Shown one piece after another: positions 1 through 5,908 of a stretch of 11,367 bases of DNA; the stretch's first letter is position 1; every line of letters begins with the position of its first letter. The DNA comes from an uncultured Pseudomonadota bacterium (GTDB lineage: Bacteria; Desulfobacterota_B; Binatia; UBA9968): contig CAMLCX010000120.1 of NCBI GenBank assembly GCA_946478635.1, positions 1-11,367 on the forward strand, in the 5' to 3' direction. The position numbers were made by a program, and so were the translations under genes. The notes beneath the pieces are model-generated. The model saw nothing but the letters and a program-made list of their open reading frames with translations. It had not been told where the DNA came from and ran no database searches.

Positions 1-867
1 TACGCTTGGGGCGATGACTATCATGACGTGATGCTGCGCAAGCTCGAAAGGCTGCTCGACGGCATAAAAAAGCTTCATCCGGCGCCGGTGCAGGGCCGGG
101 CTTTCGTCGATTCCGGTCCGGTTTTGGAAAGAGATTGGGCCGGCGTGGCCGGACTCGGTTGGATCGGCAAGAATACGCATCTGATCTCGCCCCAAAAAGG
201 CTCGTGGTTTTTTCTCGGCGAACTCTTCCTTGACCTGCCGCTTGTCTACGATAGACCGACGCGCGATCGTTGCGGCCGGTGCGATCTCTGCCTCAAGGCG
301 TGCCCCACCGGCGCGTTTGTCGGCCCCTATGTTCTCGACGCGCGCCGCTGTATTTCCTATCTGACCATCGAGCTCAAGGGGTGGATGCCGCGTCATCTCA
401 GGCCGTTGATCGGCAACCATATTTTCGGCTGCGACATCTGCCAGGAAGTTTGTCCATTCAATGTGAAAGCGGCGCCGACGGCGGAAACCGCCTACCAGCC
501 GAGAACAGGCCTGTATGCTCCGGAGTTGATCCCGCTGCTGGCCCTTGACCGTGACGCATTTCGCCGGCGTTTCAAAGGCAGTCCGATCCTGCGCGCCAAG
601 CGGCGCGGCTTTTTGCGCAACGTCGCCGTCGCGCTCGGCAACAGCAAAAGCGTGGAAGCGATTCCGGCTCTCATTCAGGCACTCGATGACGAGGAAGCCC
701 TTGTGCGAGGACATGTGGCGTGGGCGCTCGGGCAAATCGGTTCGCGGCAAGCGATCGACGCGTTGGTGCGGCGCCGGCGCATTGAAAGCGAGAGTGAGGT
801 TCTCAGCGAGATCGTCGAGGCGCTGCGCACGATCGCCGAAAAGGCGCAGGGTTCACTCCCCGATTAA
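1..867 (+). CDS. queG: Epoxyqueuosine reductase QueG, 5'-truncated by the window edge
   Basis: QueG reduces epoxyqueuosine to queuosine in the wobble position of tRNAs with GUN anticodons, using cobalamin and two 4Fe-4S clusters; it is cytoplasmic. The frame is open from base 1, and the first residues (YAWGDDYHDVML) already match the family upstream of any internal start, so the true start lies outside the window. Visible signatures are the DSGPVLERDW segment with the presumed catalytic Asp at bases 109-111, the following GLGWIGKN motif, a first ferredoxin-like cluster with Cys codons at 271, 280, 289 and 301 (CxxCxxCxxxCP), and a second cluster with Cys codons at 430, 439 and 451. The C-terminal part (about bases 640-840) looks like HEAT repeats (IPALIQALDDEEALVRGHVAWALGQIG), as usual in this family. 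All visible key residues are intact. It converges on the downstream thioesterase gene. Confidence 0.96.
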   Translation, partial: YAWGDDYHDVMLRKLERLLDGIKKLHPAPVQGRAFVDSGPVLERDWAGVAGLGWIGKNTHLISPQKGSWFFLGELFLDLPLVYDRPTRDRCGRCDLCLKACPTGAFVGPYVLDARRCISYLTIELKGWMPRHLRPLIGNHIFGCDICQEVCPFNVKAAPTAETAYQPRTGLYAPELIPLLALDRDAFRRRFKGSPILRAKRRGFLRNVAVALGNSKSVEAIPALIQALDDEEALVRGHVAWALGQIGSRQAIDALVRRRRIESESEVLSEIVEALRTIAEKAQGSLPD

Positions 868-979
868 TCTCCGGCTTAGTCGTTGGCATTTGGCTCACGC
901 GGAAGTGGCCGCGGTGGGACTCGATATGCGATGGAAGCGATAATGGGTCTTGCGAACTCCCGATGAAAAAATTGCTCCG

Positions 980-1402
980 CTAGCGAGCGGCGTGGATTGC
1001 CTCCTCTAAAAATGTTGGCATTCGAGTGACGCGGCCGTTGCGGTCGACACAGGCATGTTTGGTTGATCCGCTCGCCAAAAAACAACTATCCGCTTCCCGC
1101 ACGATCCGATAGCCGAACGAGAGAGAGGCGCGGCCGAGTTCAACCAACTCGGTCTCGATCTGAATGACCTCGTCGTAGCGCGCCGATCGAGCGTAGCGGC
1201 ACGACACTTCCACCACAGGGAAATTAAACCCCTGGTCCTCGATCGTCGCATAGGGCAAACCGATCTGGCGGAGAAATTCCGACCGGCCTCTTTCGAACCA
1301 GCGCAGATAATTCGCGTAATAAACCACGCCCATCCGGTCCGTGTCGCCGTAGATCACGCGATAGGAAGTGACGTTCGTGATCTTCGCCTGCGCGGGGCTC
1401 AT
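980..1402 (-). CDS. ybgC: YbgC/4-hydroxybenzoyl-CoA thioesterase-family acyl-CoA thioesterase
   Basis: This 140-residue protein has the size and sequence of a single hotdog-fold thioesterase. The signature YGDTDRMGVVYYANYL occupies about residues 18-33, with the presumed catalytic Asp at residue 22 (TD dipeptide), followed by WFERGR on the hotdog helix. YbgC enzymes hydrolyse short- or medium-chain acyl-CoA esters in the cytoplasm and in many proteobacteria sit next to the tol-pal genes and act in phospholipid metabolism; here no tol-pal gene is adjacent, so the substrate is open. The ATG at 1402 is chosen because it leaves a normal short N-terminus before the hotdog core; no strong Shine-Dalgarno sequence is seen. 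It lies 64 bases downstream of the methyltransferase gene on the same strand and may be cotranscribed with it. A 4-hydroxybenzoyl-CoA thioesterase role cannot be excluded. Confidence 0.9.
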   Translation of the reverse strand: MSPAQAKITNVTSYRVIYGDTDRMGVVYYANYLRWFERGRSEFLRQIGLPYATIEDQGFNFPVVEVSCRYARSARYDEVIQIETELVELGRASLSFGYRIVREADSCFLASGSTKHACVDRNGRVTRMPTFLEEAIHAAR

Positions 1403-1466
1403 GGATGCTTTCAGTGTGTTTTCTTTGGAGTCTCAGCGCAATTGCCCACTGCGGCTCGCAAGAGGC

Positions 1467-2216
1467 TTAACGCACTGCCTCAAAAGCCATCGCTTCCCAA
1501 TTATTGATCAATTTCATATCGGGGTTTGGATGGCGCGTACGCAATTCCACCTCTTGAAACACGGGATCGGTTTTTTCTGTAACTTCGAATTGAACGATCT
1601 GCTTGAATCCGGCCAATTCGAGAGTCTTCCGAAGGGTGGGTGGGTCATAGAGGAACTGATGGCCGTATTCGCGGACCTGGCGGTTAAGAATGTAAGCGCC
1701 CGGTATGGGAGTAATCGGACCGCCATTGAAGCGCACTTTTGCATCGATGAACTGCTGTGCATCGGCATCGGGATGGCCATCTAATAACTGAATGAACTTT
1801 GCGAGGTTCGGCGTGACGATGCGTATTTTTCCCCCTTTGGCCAGAACCCGATAACACTCTCGCAGCATCAAGACTCCAGCTTCCCATGGCACATGCTCGA
1901 TCATGTGCTCGCTGAAAACATATTGAAAGGATCCATCGGCAAAAGGATAGCGAGCCGTGGCGTCGAGATAAATCTCTTTTTTGTTGGGTTCGATATCGGT
2001 ATTTAGCCAACCCGGCGCATCATTGCCGCCGGCGCCGAGTTGCAATTTTCGAACCGGGTGCGATTGGAGGTACTCGCCGATGGCCTGTGAATCTCCAAAT
2101 CGAAACCAGGGTGACCGGAATGCTTTGCCGAGAGAATCCGCCGAGCCGAGTCCGGTGACAAATCCAATCAAGATAAGCAAGGATGCTCTTAAAACATTTT
2201 GTTTGTTGACATTCAT
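1467..2216 (-). CDS. Class I SAM-dependent methyltransferase with N-terminal hydrophobic segment
   Basis: The 249-residue product has a Rossmann-type methyltransferase core: motif I LQLGAGGN at residues 58-65, an acidic residue (Asp74) at the end of strand 2, PFADGSFQYVFSEHMIEH at about 91-108 (motif IV region), and CYRVLAKGGKIRIVTPNL at about 121-138. This resembles the Methyltransf_11 type found in glycan, lipid and small-molecule methylation; the substrate is not recognisable. Unusually, residues 11-26 (SLLILIGFVTGLGSA preceded by Lys5 and Arg10) form a hydrophobic stretch like a signal peptide or single membrane anchor, with a possible cleavage site after GSA. No in-frame ATG exists between this segment and the core, so a shorter cytoplasmic form would need a TTG start, for example codon 13 or 16. 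No clear Shine-Dalgarno sequence precedes the ATG at 2216. The thioesterase gene follows it on the same strand. Confidence 0.85.
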   Translation of the reverse strand: MNVNKQNVLRASLLILIGFVTGLGSADSLGKAFRSPWFRFGDSQAIGEYLQSHPVRKLQLGAGGNDAPGWLNTDIEPNKKEIYLDATARYPFADGSFQYVFSEHMIEHVPWEAGVLMLRECYRVLAKGGKIRIVTPNLAKFIQLLDGHPDADAQQFIDAKVRFNGGPITPIPGAYILNRQVREYGHQFLYDPPTLRKTLELAGFKQIVQFEVTEKTDPVFQEVELRTRHPNPDMKLINNWEAMAFEAVR

Positions 2217-2349
2217 GCGCGAATTTTAAACGCTTACTGTGGCGGATGTAAAGTGCCAGAATTGGCCCTTCTCGCAATGACCACAGTGATCGGCACCTTT
2301 TTTCCGCGATGCTCAGGGCAAGACAGGTGCCGGCCTTAATCCCTTCGGA

Positions 2350-2377
2350 AGAAAAACGCTCATGCACACGGATGAGC
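2350..2377 (-). terminator. Weak possible minus-strand terminator
   Basis: On the minus strand a perfect 6-bp stem, GCTCAT / ATGAGC with an 8-base loop (2358-2377), is followed by GTTTTTC. It could stop antisense transcription coming from the convergent radical SAM/HtrA-like unit before it enters the methyltransferase gene. The stem is short, so this may be chance. Confidence 0.25.
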
Positions 2378-2415
2378 ATTGCCTACGACAGCACATCTCG
2401 TTCGCCGTCGTCGCC

Positions 2416-2445
2416 TTGACAAGCGAAAGTCAATTATGATTTAAG
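2416..2445 (+). promoter_or_regulatory. Candidate sigma70 promoter for the lipoprotein gene
   Basis: A perfect TTGACA at 2416-2421 is followed after 18 bases by TTTAAG (2440-2445), a 4/6 match to the -10 consensus; a better TATGAT at 2435-2440 is only 13 bases away and so badly spaced. The surrounding sequence is AT-rich. The -35 box is convincing and the -10 assignment is not. Confidence 0.4.
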
Positions 2446-2510
2446 CTGGTAAAATATTTTTTACGCTTTGGCCGGATTTAGAACACTGGTGAGGAAATCA
2501 TTGCGTACCC

Positions 2511-2518
2511 AAGGAGGA
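2511..2518 (+). promoter_or_regulatory. Strong ribosome binding site of the lipoprotein gene
   Basis: AAGGAGGA lies 5 bases before the ATG at 2524. It is a near-perfect anti-16S complement, fixes the start, and suggests high translation. Confidence 0.8.
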
Positions 2519-2523
2519 CAGGA

Positions 2524-2973
2524 ATGAACAGTTTAGCAAAATATGCGGCCTTGCCGGTTGGTTTGCTTGTGGCAAGCGCGCTCGTGGTTGCCTGCGGCAC
2601 GGTACAAGACAAGCCGGCGCCAAAACCGGCTGCGCCGGCCGCGCCGCCGCCAGCGGCGGCTAAAGCCGAGGCGGCTAAGACGGCATCAGCGAAGGCGGGC
2701 AAAACCAAGGCCGTCGAAGTCGATGGCGTGATCAGCGCCGTGGGGCAGAGGACGATTACCTTTCAAATGGAGCGCAAGGGCAAGGTGCGTGAGGAAGTGG
2801 TCGGCGTGGACGACAAGACCAAAATTGAAAAGGGCGGCGCCAATGTCAAGCTGCGCGACCTGGAGACGACCGATCAGGCCAAGATTAACTATGAGCCCGA
2901 TGCCTATACGCCGGCGATCGCCATTAAGGTGATCGGAAAAGGCAAGATTCAAAAAGTCGGAGGCGACGACTAG
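2524..2973 (+). CDS. Putative lipoprotein with Ala/Pro/Lys-rich linker and small C-terminal beta domain
   Basis: The 149-residue product begins with a lipoprotein signal peptide: Lys6, a hydrophobic stretch at 8-22 and the lipobox VVAC with Cys24 as the lipidated residue. Residues 25-64 are a low-complexity Ala/Pro/Lys linker that could span part of the cell wall or periplasm. Residues 65-145 form a compact domain, starting VDGVISAVGQRTITFQ and continuing with the VDDKTKIEKGG and DLETTDQAKINYE segments; this pattern of short beta strands resembles DUF5666-like or other OB-like periplasmic domains, without firm identification. The role is unknown; membrane-anchored periplasmic localisation is the safest statement. 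A strong Shine-Dalgarno sequence precedes the gene. Its TAG stop (2971-2973) overlaps the stop of the convergent HtrA-like gene. Confidence 0.85.
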   Translation: MNSLAKYAALPVGLLVASALVVACGTVQDKPAPKPAAPAAPPPAAAKAEAAKTASAKAGKTKAVEVDGVISAVGQRTITFQMERKGKVREEVVGVDDKTKIEKGGANVKLRDLETTDQAKINYEPDAYTPAIAIKVIGKGKIQKVGGDD

Positions 2974-3872
2974 GTACGGTAGCGGTCGGCGCGATCGCCG
3001 CCGACGATATCCAAATCAAACGATTGATCTTCCCGTAGGATTCTTAACGAGATCCGTTCTCCCGGACGCTTCTTCCACATTTCCTGGTAAAACTCCCGGC
3101 GAGTGCGGATTTCTGTTTTGCCCACCGTCAGAACAATATCCCCTTGTTGAAGGCCGGATTTTGCCGCCGGCCCGTGCGGAACTACGCCGCCGATCACCAC
3201 ATGGCCAGCCATCACTTGCGGATAAATGCCGAGCCATGGGCGCTGCGGGCGACTGCGCACCTGGCCGTATTGTTTCAATTCGCGCTCGTAGGCTCGATAA
3301 TAATCGATCGGAATAGCCAGGGAGAATTTCCCGACCTCATTTAAATTGAGCGAAATCACGCCGAGCAATTCGCCGCGAAAATTAGCGAGCGCGCCGCCGC
3401 CAAAACCCGGATTGAAAGTGGTGACGCGGATCGTCCTGTCGATCATGTACTCCCATTGGCCGTCATAGCTTTCAAGCGAGGAAACATATCCGCCGCTGAC
3501 GCGCCGCCCGGTCTGACCGCTGCTGGCGATCATGACCACCGGTTGGCCAAGGGCGGCCGAATCGGGCTCCGCCAACTTGAGGCAGGGCAAATCGTGCGCC
3601 GGTATTTTCACTAACGAGAGGCCGGTCTCTTGATCCTGTGCCGCCACCCGCCCCGGATACTGTTCCCCGTCGGGGAGCGTGACCGTTATCGCCGAGGCGC
3701 CGATGGTGACGTAGTGGACGGTAAGAATGTAGCCATCCGGATCGACGATGGTACCGGAACCGGCGCGTTCGGAACCCAGATTGCGCGCGGAAGGATGGCT
3801 TTCCGGGATCGTAACACTGAGATCCACCGTCGCGGGCAGAATGGTGTGAATCAAACCGATATGCGCGTTCAC
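2970..3872 (-). CDS. HtrA-like trypsin-fold/PDZ protein lacking the catalytic triad (pseudoprotease)
   Basis: The 300-residue protein aligns along its length with HtrA/DegP serine proteases: a trypsin-2 core starting GSGTIVDPDGYILT (residues 38-51), then a PDZ domain from about 212 (RPWLGI) to 289, including VPHGPAAKSGLQQGDIVLTV. By motif alignment all three catalytic positions are changed. The His of ILTNNHVV is Tyr54 (the text reads ILTVHYVT), the Asp of the TDLA motif is Gly84 (TGLSLVKI), and the Ser of NPGNSGG is Gly158 (NPGFGGG). Proteolysis by the usual mechanism is therefore not expected; a binding, scaffold or chaperone role is inferred. No signal peptide is visible, so it is probably cytoplasmic. 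The GTG start at 3872 is backed by AAGGAG (complement of 3880-3885) seven bases upstream and overlaps the preceding radical SAM gene by 4 bases (GTGA), suggesting translational coupling. Confidence 0.9.
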   Translation of the reverse strand: MNAHIGLIHTILPATVDLSVTIPESHPSARNLGSERAGSGTIVDPDGYILTVHYVTIGASAITVTLPDGEQYPGRVAAQDQETGLSLVKIPAHDLPCLKLAEPDSAALGQPVVMIASSGQTGRRVSGGYVSSLESYDGQWEYMIDRTIRVTTFNPGFGGGALANFRGELLGVISLNLNEVGKFSLAIPIDYYRAYERELKQYGQVRSRPQRPWLGIYPQVMAGHVVIGGVVPHGPAAKSGLQQGDIVLTVGKTEIRTRREFYQEMWKKRPGERISLRILREDQSFDLDIVGGDRADRYRT

Positions 3873-4873
3873 GCTGCCACTCCTTCAGGACTGGTAAAGT
3901 GATCCCTCCAGGAGTTTTGCTGATCCTCGCGTGAAAATAATCGCCCTTGCCAGGTGTCCCGGCTTTCCAACTCTTTGTAAATGCGATTGTGGACGCCAAT
4001 CTTGTCGATGGACCAATCCGGCGCCACCGTGATCGCACGATAGGTTTCGCCGGTGAGCCTGTGCACGATGATGCGTGGATGCAGCTGTTCGAGAAAATCG
4101 ACCACCAGGCTAACGTATTCCTCACGGCTATAAAGCGGAACCTGTCCTTGTTGATAGAGCTTCTCCAGCACGGTGTCCCTGATGACGTGGAGGTTATGAA
4201 GCTTGACGCCGTCGATTTCGAGGCGGTTGAGGAGCTGAGAAGTCGCTAAAATTTCTGCGCGGCTCTCGCCGGGAAATCCGAGAATAAGATGCGTACAGAG
4301 GCGCAAGTCCCGCTGTTTTGCGCGCATGACCGCGTCCACATAGGCGCTCAGGTCGTGGCCGCGGTTGGCCCACGCGAGCGTCCGGTCATACATCGACTCC
4401 AGTCCCAGTTCGAGCCAAAGGTACGTGTGCTTTGACAACGCGCCGATCAAATCGAGCGTAGCGTCGGGTAAGCAGTCTGGGCGTGTTGCGATCGCGAGCC
4501 CGACAACCCCGGGAAAATCCAACGCTTCGCGATACAGTTTTTCCAACTTCGAGGTGGCCTCGTAGGTGTTCGTGTAGCTTTGAAAGTAAGCGATGAATTG
4601 TTTCGCTTTGTGGCGTTTTTGGATGGCTTGCGCGCCCTTTTCCAATTGCTCGGTTACCGATGTGCGCGGGCGGTAATCTTTCGGCGTGTGGCTCGAGTTG
4701 TTGCAATAGATGCACCCGCCGACGGCGACGGTGCCGTCGCGATTGGGACAGGTGAAATCCAGCCGCAAACCGACCTTGTAGACTCTTGTGTCAAAAACCT
4801 CGCGCAGCTCTCGATTGAACGAATTGAACCGCTTGCCCTGCCACAGATCTCTTAAAATGATGGGGAAATTCAT
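3869..4873 (-). CDS. Radical SAM protein, TIGR01212/YhcC family
   Basis: This 334-residue protein carries the family's cluster motif Cys42-x11-Cys54-x2-Cys57 (CPNRDGTVAVGGCIYC), preceded by VYKVGLRLDFT, followed by FIAYFQSYTNTY, ATRPDCLPD, WLELGLES, HLILGFPGE and LHNLHVIRDT, all typical of TIGR01212/YhcC (Elp3-related) radical SAM enzymes. The cysteines should bind the 4Fe-4S cluster that cleaves SAM. The Bacillus homologue YtqA (MnmL) has been linked to wobble-uridine tRNA modification; whether that holds here is unknown. Length is close to the usual 300-330 residues. The gene is first in a two-gene minus-strand unit and its TGA overlaps the GTG start of the HtrA-like gene. No strong Shine-Dalgarno sequence is seen before the ATG at 4873. 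The B. subtilis partner methyltransferase (YtqB/MnmM type) is not in the window. Confidence 0.92.
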   Translation of the reverse strand: MNFPIILRDLWQGKRFNSFNRELREVFDTRVYKVGLRLDFTCPNRDGTVAVGGCIYCNNSSHTPKDYRPRTSVTEQLEKGAQAIQKRHKAKQFIAYFQSYTNTYEATSKLEKLYREALDFPGVVGLAIATRPDCLPDATLDLIGALSKHTYLWLELGLESMYDRTLAWANRGHDLSAYVDAVMRAKQRDLRLCTHLILGFPGESRAEILATSQLLNRLEIDGVKLHNLHVIRDTVLEKLYQQGQVPLYSREEYVSLVVDFLEQLHPRIIVHRLTGETYRAITVAPDWSIDKIGVHNRIYKELESRDTWQGRLFSREDQQNSWRDHFTSPEGVAA

Positions 4874-5038
4874 GACTCGAACAAAAAAGGGTTAACAAAA
4901 ACGCTGCGACTTCTCAAGGCGCAGTGGCTCGACGCCGAGGCCTTGCACGACCCGGGACGGCTCTGGATTCGCGCTCGATTTCGCCTGGAAGTAACTAATA
5001 AATCATGATCTTTTCGCAAGTCCATGGGCGCGGTAAAC

Positions 5039-5066
5039 TTGACAATGGAAGCGAATTGTCTATATT
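5039..5066 (+). promoter_or_regulatory. Strong sigma70-type promoter of the yceD-rpmF-plsX-fab operon
   Basis: TTGACA (5039-5044), a 16-base spacer and TATATT (5061-5066) give a 6/6 and 5/6 match to the consensus. The expected transcription start near 5073 leaves a leader of only about 20-25 bases before yceD. No other promoter of this quality is visible upstream of the following five closely spaced genes, so it probably drives the whole block to the terminator after acpP. Confidence 0.7.
5041..5060. promoter_or_regulatory. Inverted repeat in the promoter spacer, candidate operator
   Basis: GACAAT (5041-5046) and ATTGTC (5055-5060) form a perfect 6-bp dyad around an 8-base centre. One arm overlaps the -35 box and the other abuts the -10 box, an ideal place for a repressor. 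No known fatty-acid regulator site (FapR, FadR, FabR types) is recognised. Part of the match is forced by the -35 sequence itself. Confidence 0.35.
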
Positions 5067-5093
5067 CAATTTACTTTATGTCCCGCGCGACTG

Positions 5094-5636
5094 GTGATGA
5101 AAATCCCCGTAGATGAGATTCCTCAATCCCCTAAAGAGATAAGATTCTCCGAGAATATTGAGGAACTGAACGAACTTTATCGCCGGAACACGAACCCGGA
5201 TTTCGACTTTCCGCCCGTCCTGGCGGTGGATCTAATCTATTATCGGTCCGGCGCGGATATATTTTTCAACGGCAATTTTCGCGGTGAATTTACCGGCTAT
5301 TGCGGCCGGTGCTTGGAAAATTACAGCTTTACTTTGGACAAGGCTTTTGCTTTTGTATTGTCTCCGGAGCCGGCCAAGTCCGAGCGCGGGGCGGAGGAGT
5401 TGCACGGCGCCGAACTGGTTTTGAGCTATTACTCGACGGACGAGATCGAGCTGGCGCCGCTCATCGCAGAACAAGTGATGCTGGCGCTGCCGACCAGACC
5501 TCTATGCGGCGATGATTGCCGGGGATTGTGTGCGAAGTGCGGTGTAAACTTCAATCGCGAATCTTGCGCTTGCTCCACGGAAAGCGGCGATCCCCGAATG
5601 GCGATATTCCGCACCCTTAAAGTCGGCCGCAAGTAA
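5094..5636 (+). CDS. yceD: YceD/DUF177 family protein (23S rRNA accumulation)
   Basis: The 180-residue protein has the DUF177 layout: a variable N-terminal beta-rich part, a first Cys pair in YCGRCLENY (Cys70, Cys73), and the C-terminal motif around CGDDCRGLCAKCG (Cys138, 142, 146, 149) with Cys158 and Cys160. The cysteines suggest metal binding, as in many bacterial members. In E. coli and plants YceD-type proteins are needed for normal 23S rRNA accumulation, and the gene almost always sits directly before rpmF, as here (66 bases). Start choice is uncertain: GTG at 5094 and ATG at 5097 are adjacent, ATG being the simpler choice, and neither has a clear Shine-Dalgarno sequence, the leader being very short. 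Confidence 0.9.
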   Translation: MMKIPVDEIPQSPKEIRFSENIEELNELYRRNTNPDFDFPPVLAVDLIYYRSGADIFFNGNFRGEFTGYCGRCLENYSFTLDKAFAFVLSPEPAKSERGAEELHGAELVLSYYSTDEIELAPLIAEQVMLALPTRPLCGDDCRGLCAKCGVNFNRESCACSTESGDPRMAIFRTLKVGRK

Positions 5637-5702
5637 CAGCAAAAGGTCATAATAAATCGAATTGCCGCAGCGAGGAACGCGGAGAAAGAACAGGATTAAC
5701 CC

Positions 5703-5885
5703 ATGCCAGTACCGAAGCGAAGAACTTCGAAGCGAGTCAAAAACCAAAGGCGGTCGCACGACCACTTGACCAAGCCGCAGTGGAGCAGTTGTTCCAATTG
5801 CGGAGAAACCGTGTTGCCCCACCGAGCCTGCGCTCATTGCGGCTTTTACCGCGGCCGTGCGGTCATTCAAACTCAGAAAAGTTAA
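5703..5885 (+). CDS. rpmF: Ribosomal protein bL32
   Basis: The 60-residue product begins [20 protein letters not shown], typical of bL32, a small basic protein of the large ribosomal subunit. It is the zinc-ribbon form, with two CxxC pairs in [18 protein letters not shown] (about residues 30-47), so it should bind zinc; the zinc-free paralogue seen under zinc limitation lacks these cysteines. AGGA at 5692-5695 lies seven bases before the ATG. It sits between yceD and plsX, the normal position. Confidence 0.97.
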   Translation: MPVPKRRTSKRVKNQRRSHDHLTKPQWSSCSNCGETVLPHRACAHCGFYRGRAVIQTQKS

Positions 5886-5908
5886 TCAGCCTGCCGAAAT
5901 CCATAGCT

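Larger units (their letters stand above)
2217..2523. other. 307-base intergenic region between divergent genes
   Basis: This stretch separates the minus-strand methyltransferase gene from the plus-strand lipoprotein gene and should hold both promoters. It is more AT-rich near its right end. It contains an inverted repeat CGGCACC (2291-2297) / GGTGCCG (2326-2332) with a 28-base spacer, a third related GTGCC at about 2252, and a small hairpin at 2358-2377 (listed separately). A candidate plus-strand promoter starts at 2416. I see no coding region with codon structure or a plausible start here. Confidence 0.6.

Noticed and set aside
1368..1784. Plus-strand open frame of 138 codons
   Set aside because: It lies opposite the thioesterase start and the methyltransferase gene, whose motifs show the minus strand to be coding; its own product has no recognisable feature.
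3472..4125. Minus-strand open frame of 217 codons across the radical SAM/HtrA-like junction
   Set aside because: It runs in another frame through two genes with clear family motifs and its translation is Arg/Ser-rich without domains.
5780..5908. Upstream extension of plsX into rpmF
   Set aside because: The extra 43 codons are rpmF read in another frame; the conserved PlsX N-terminus begins at 5909.
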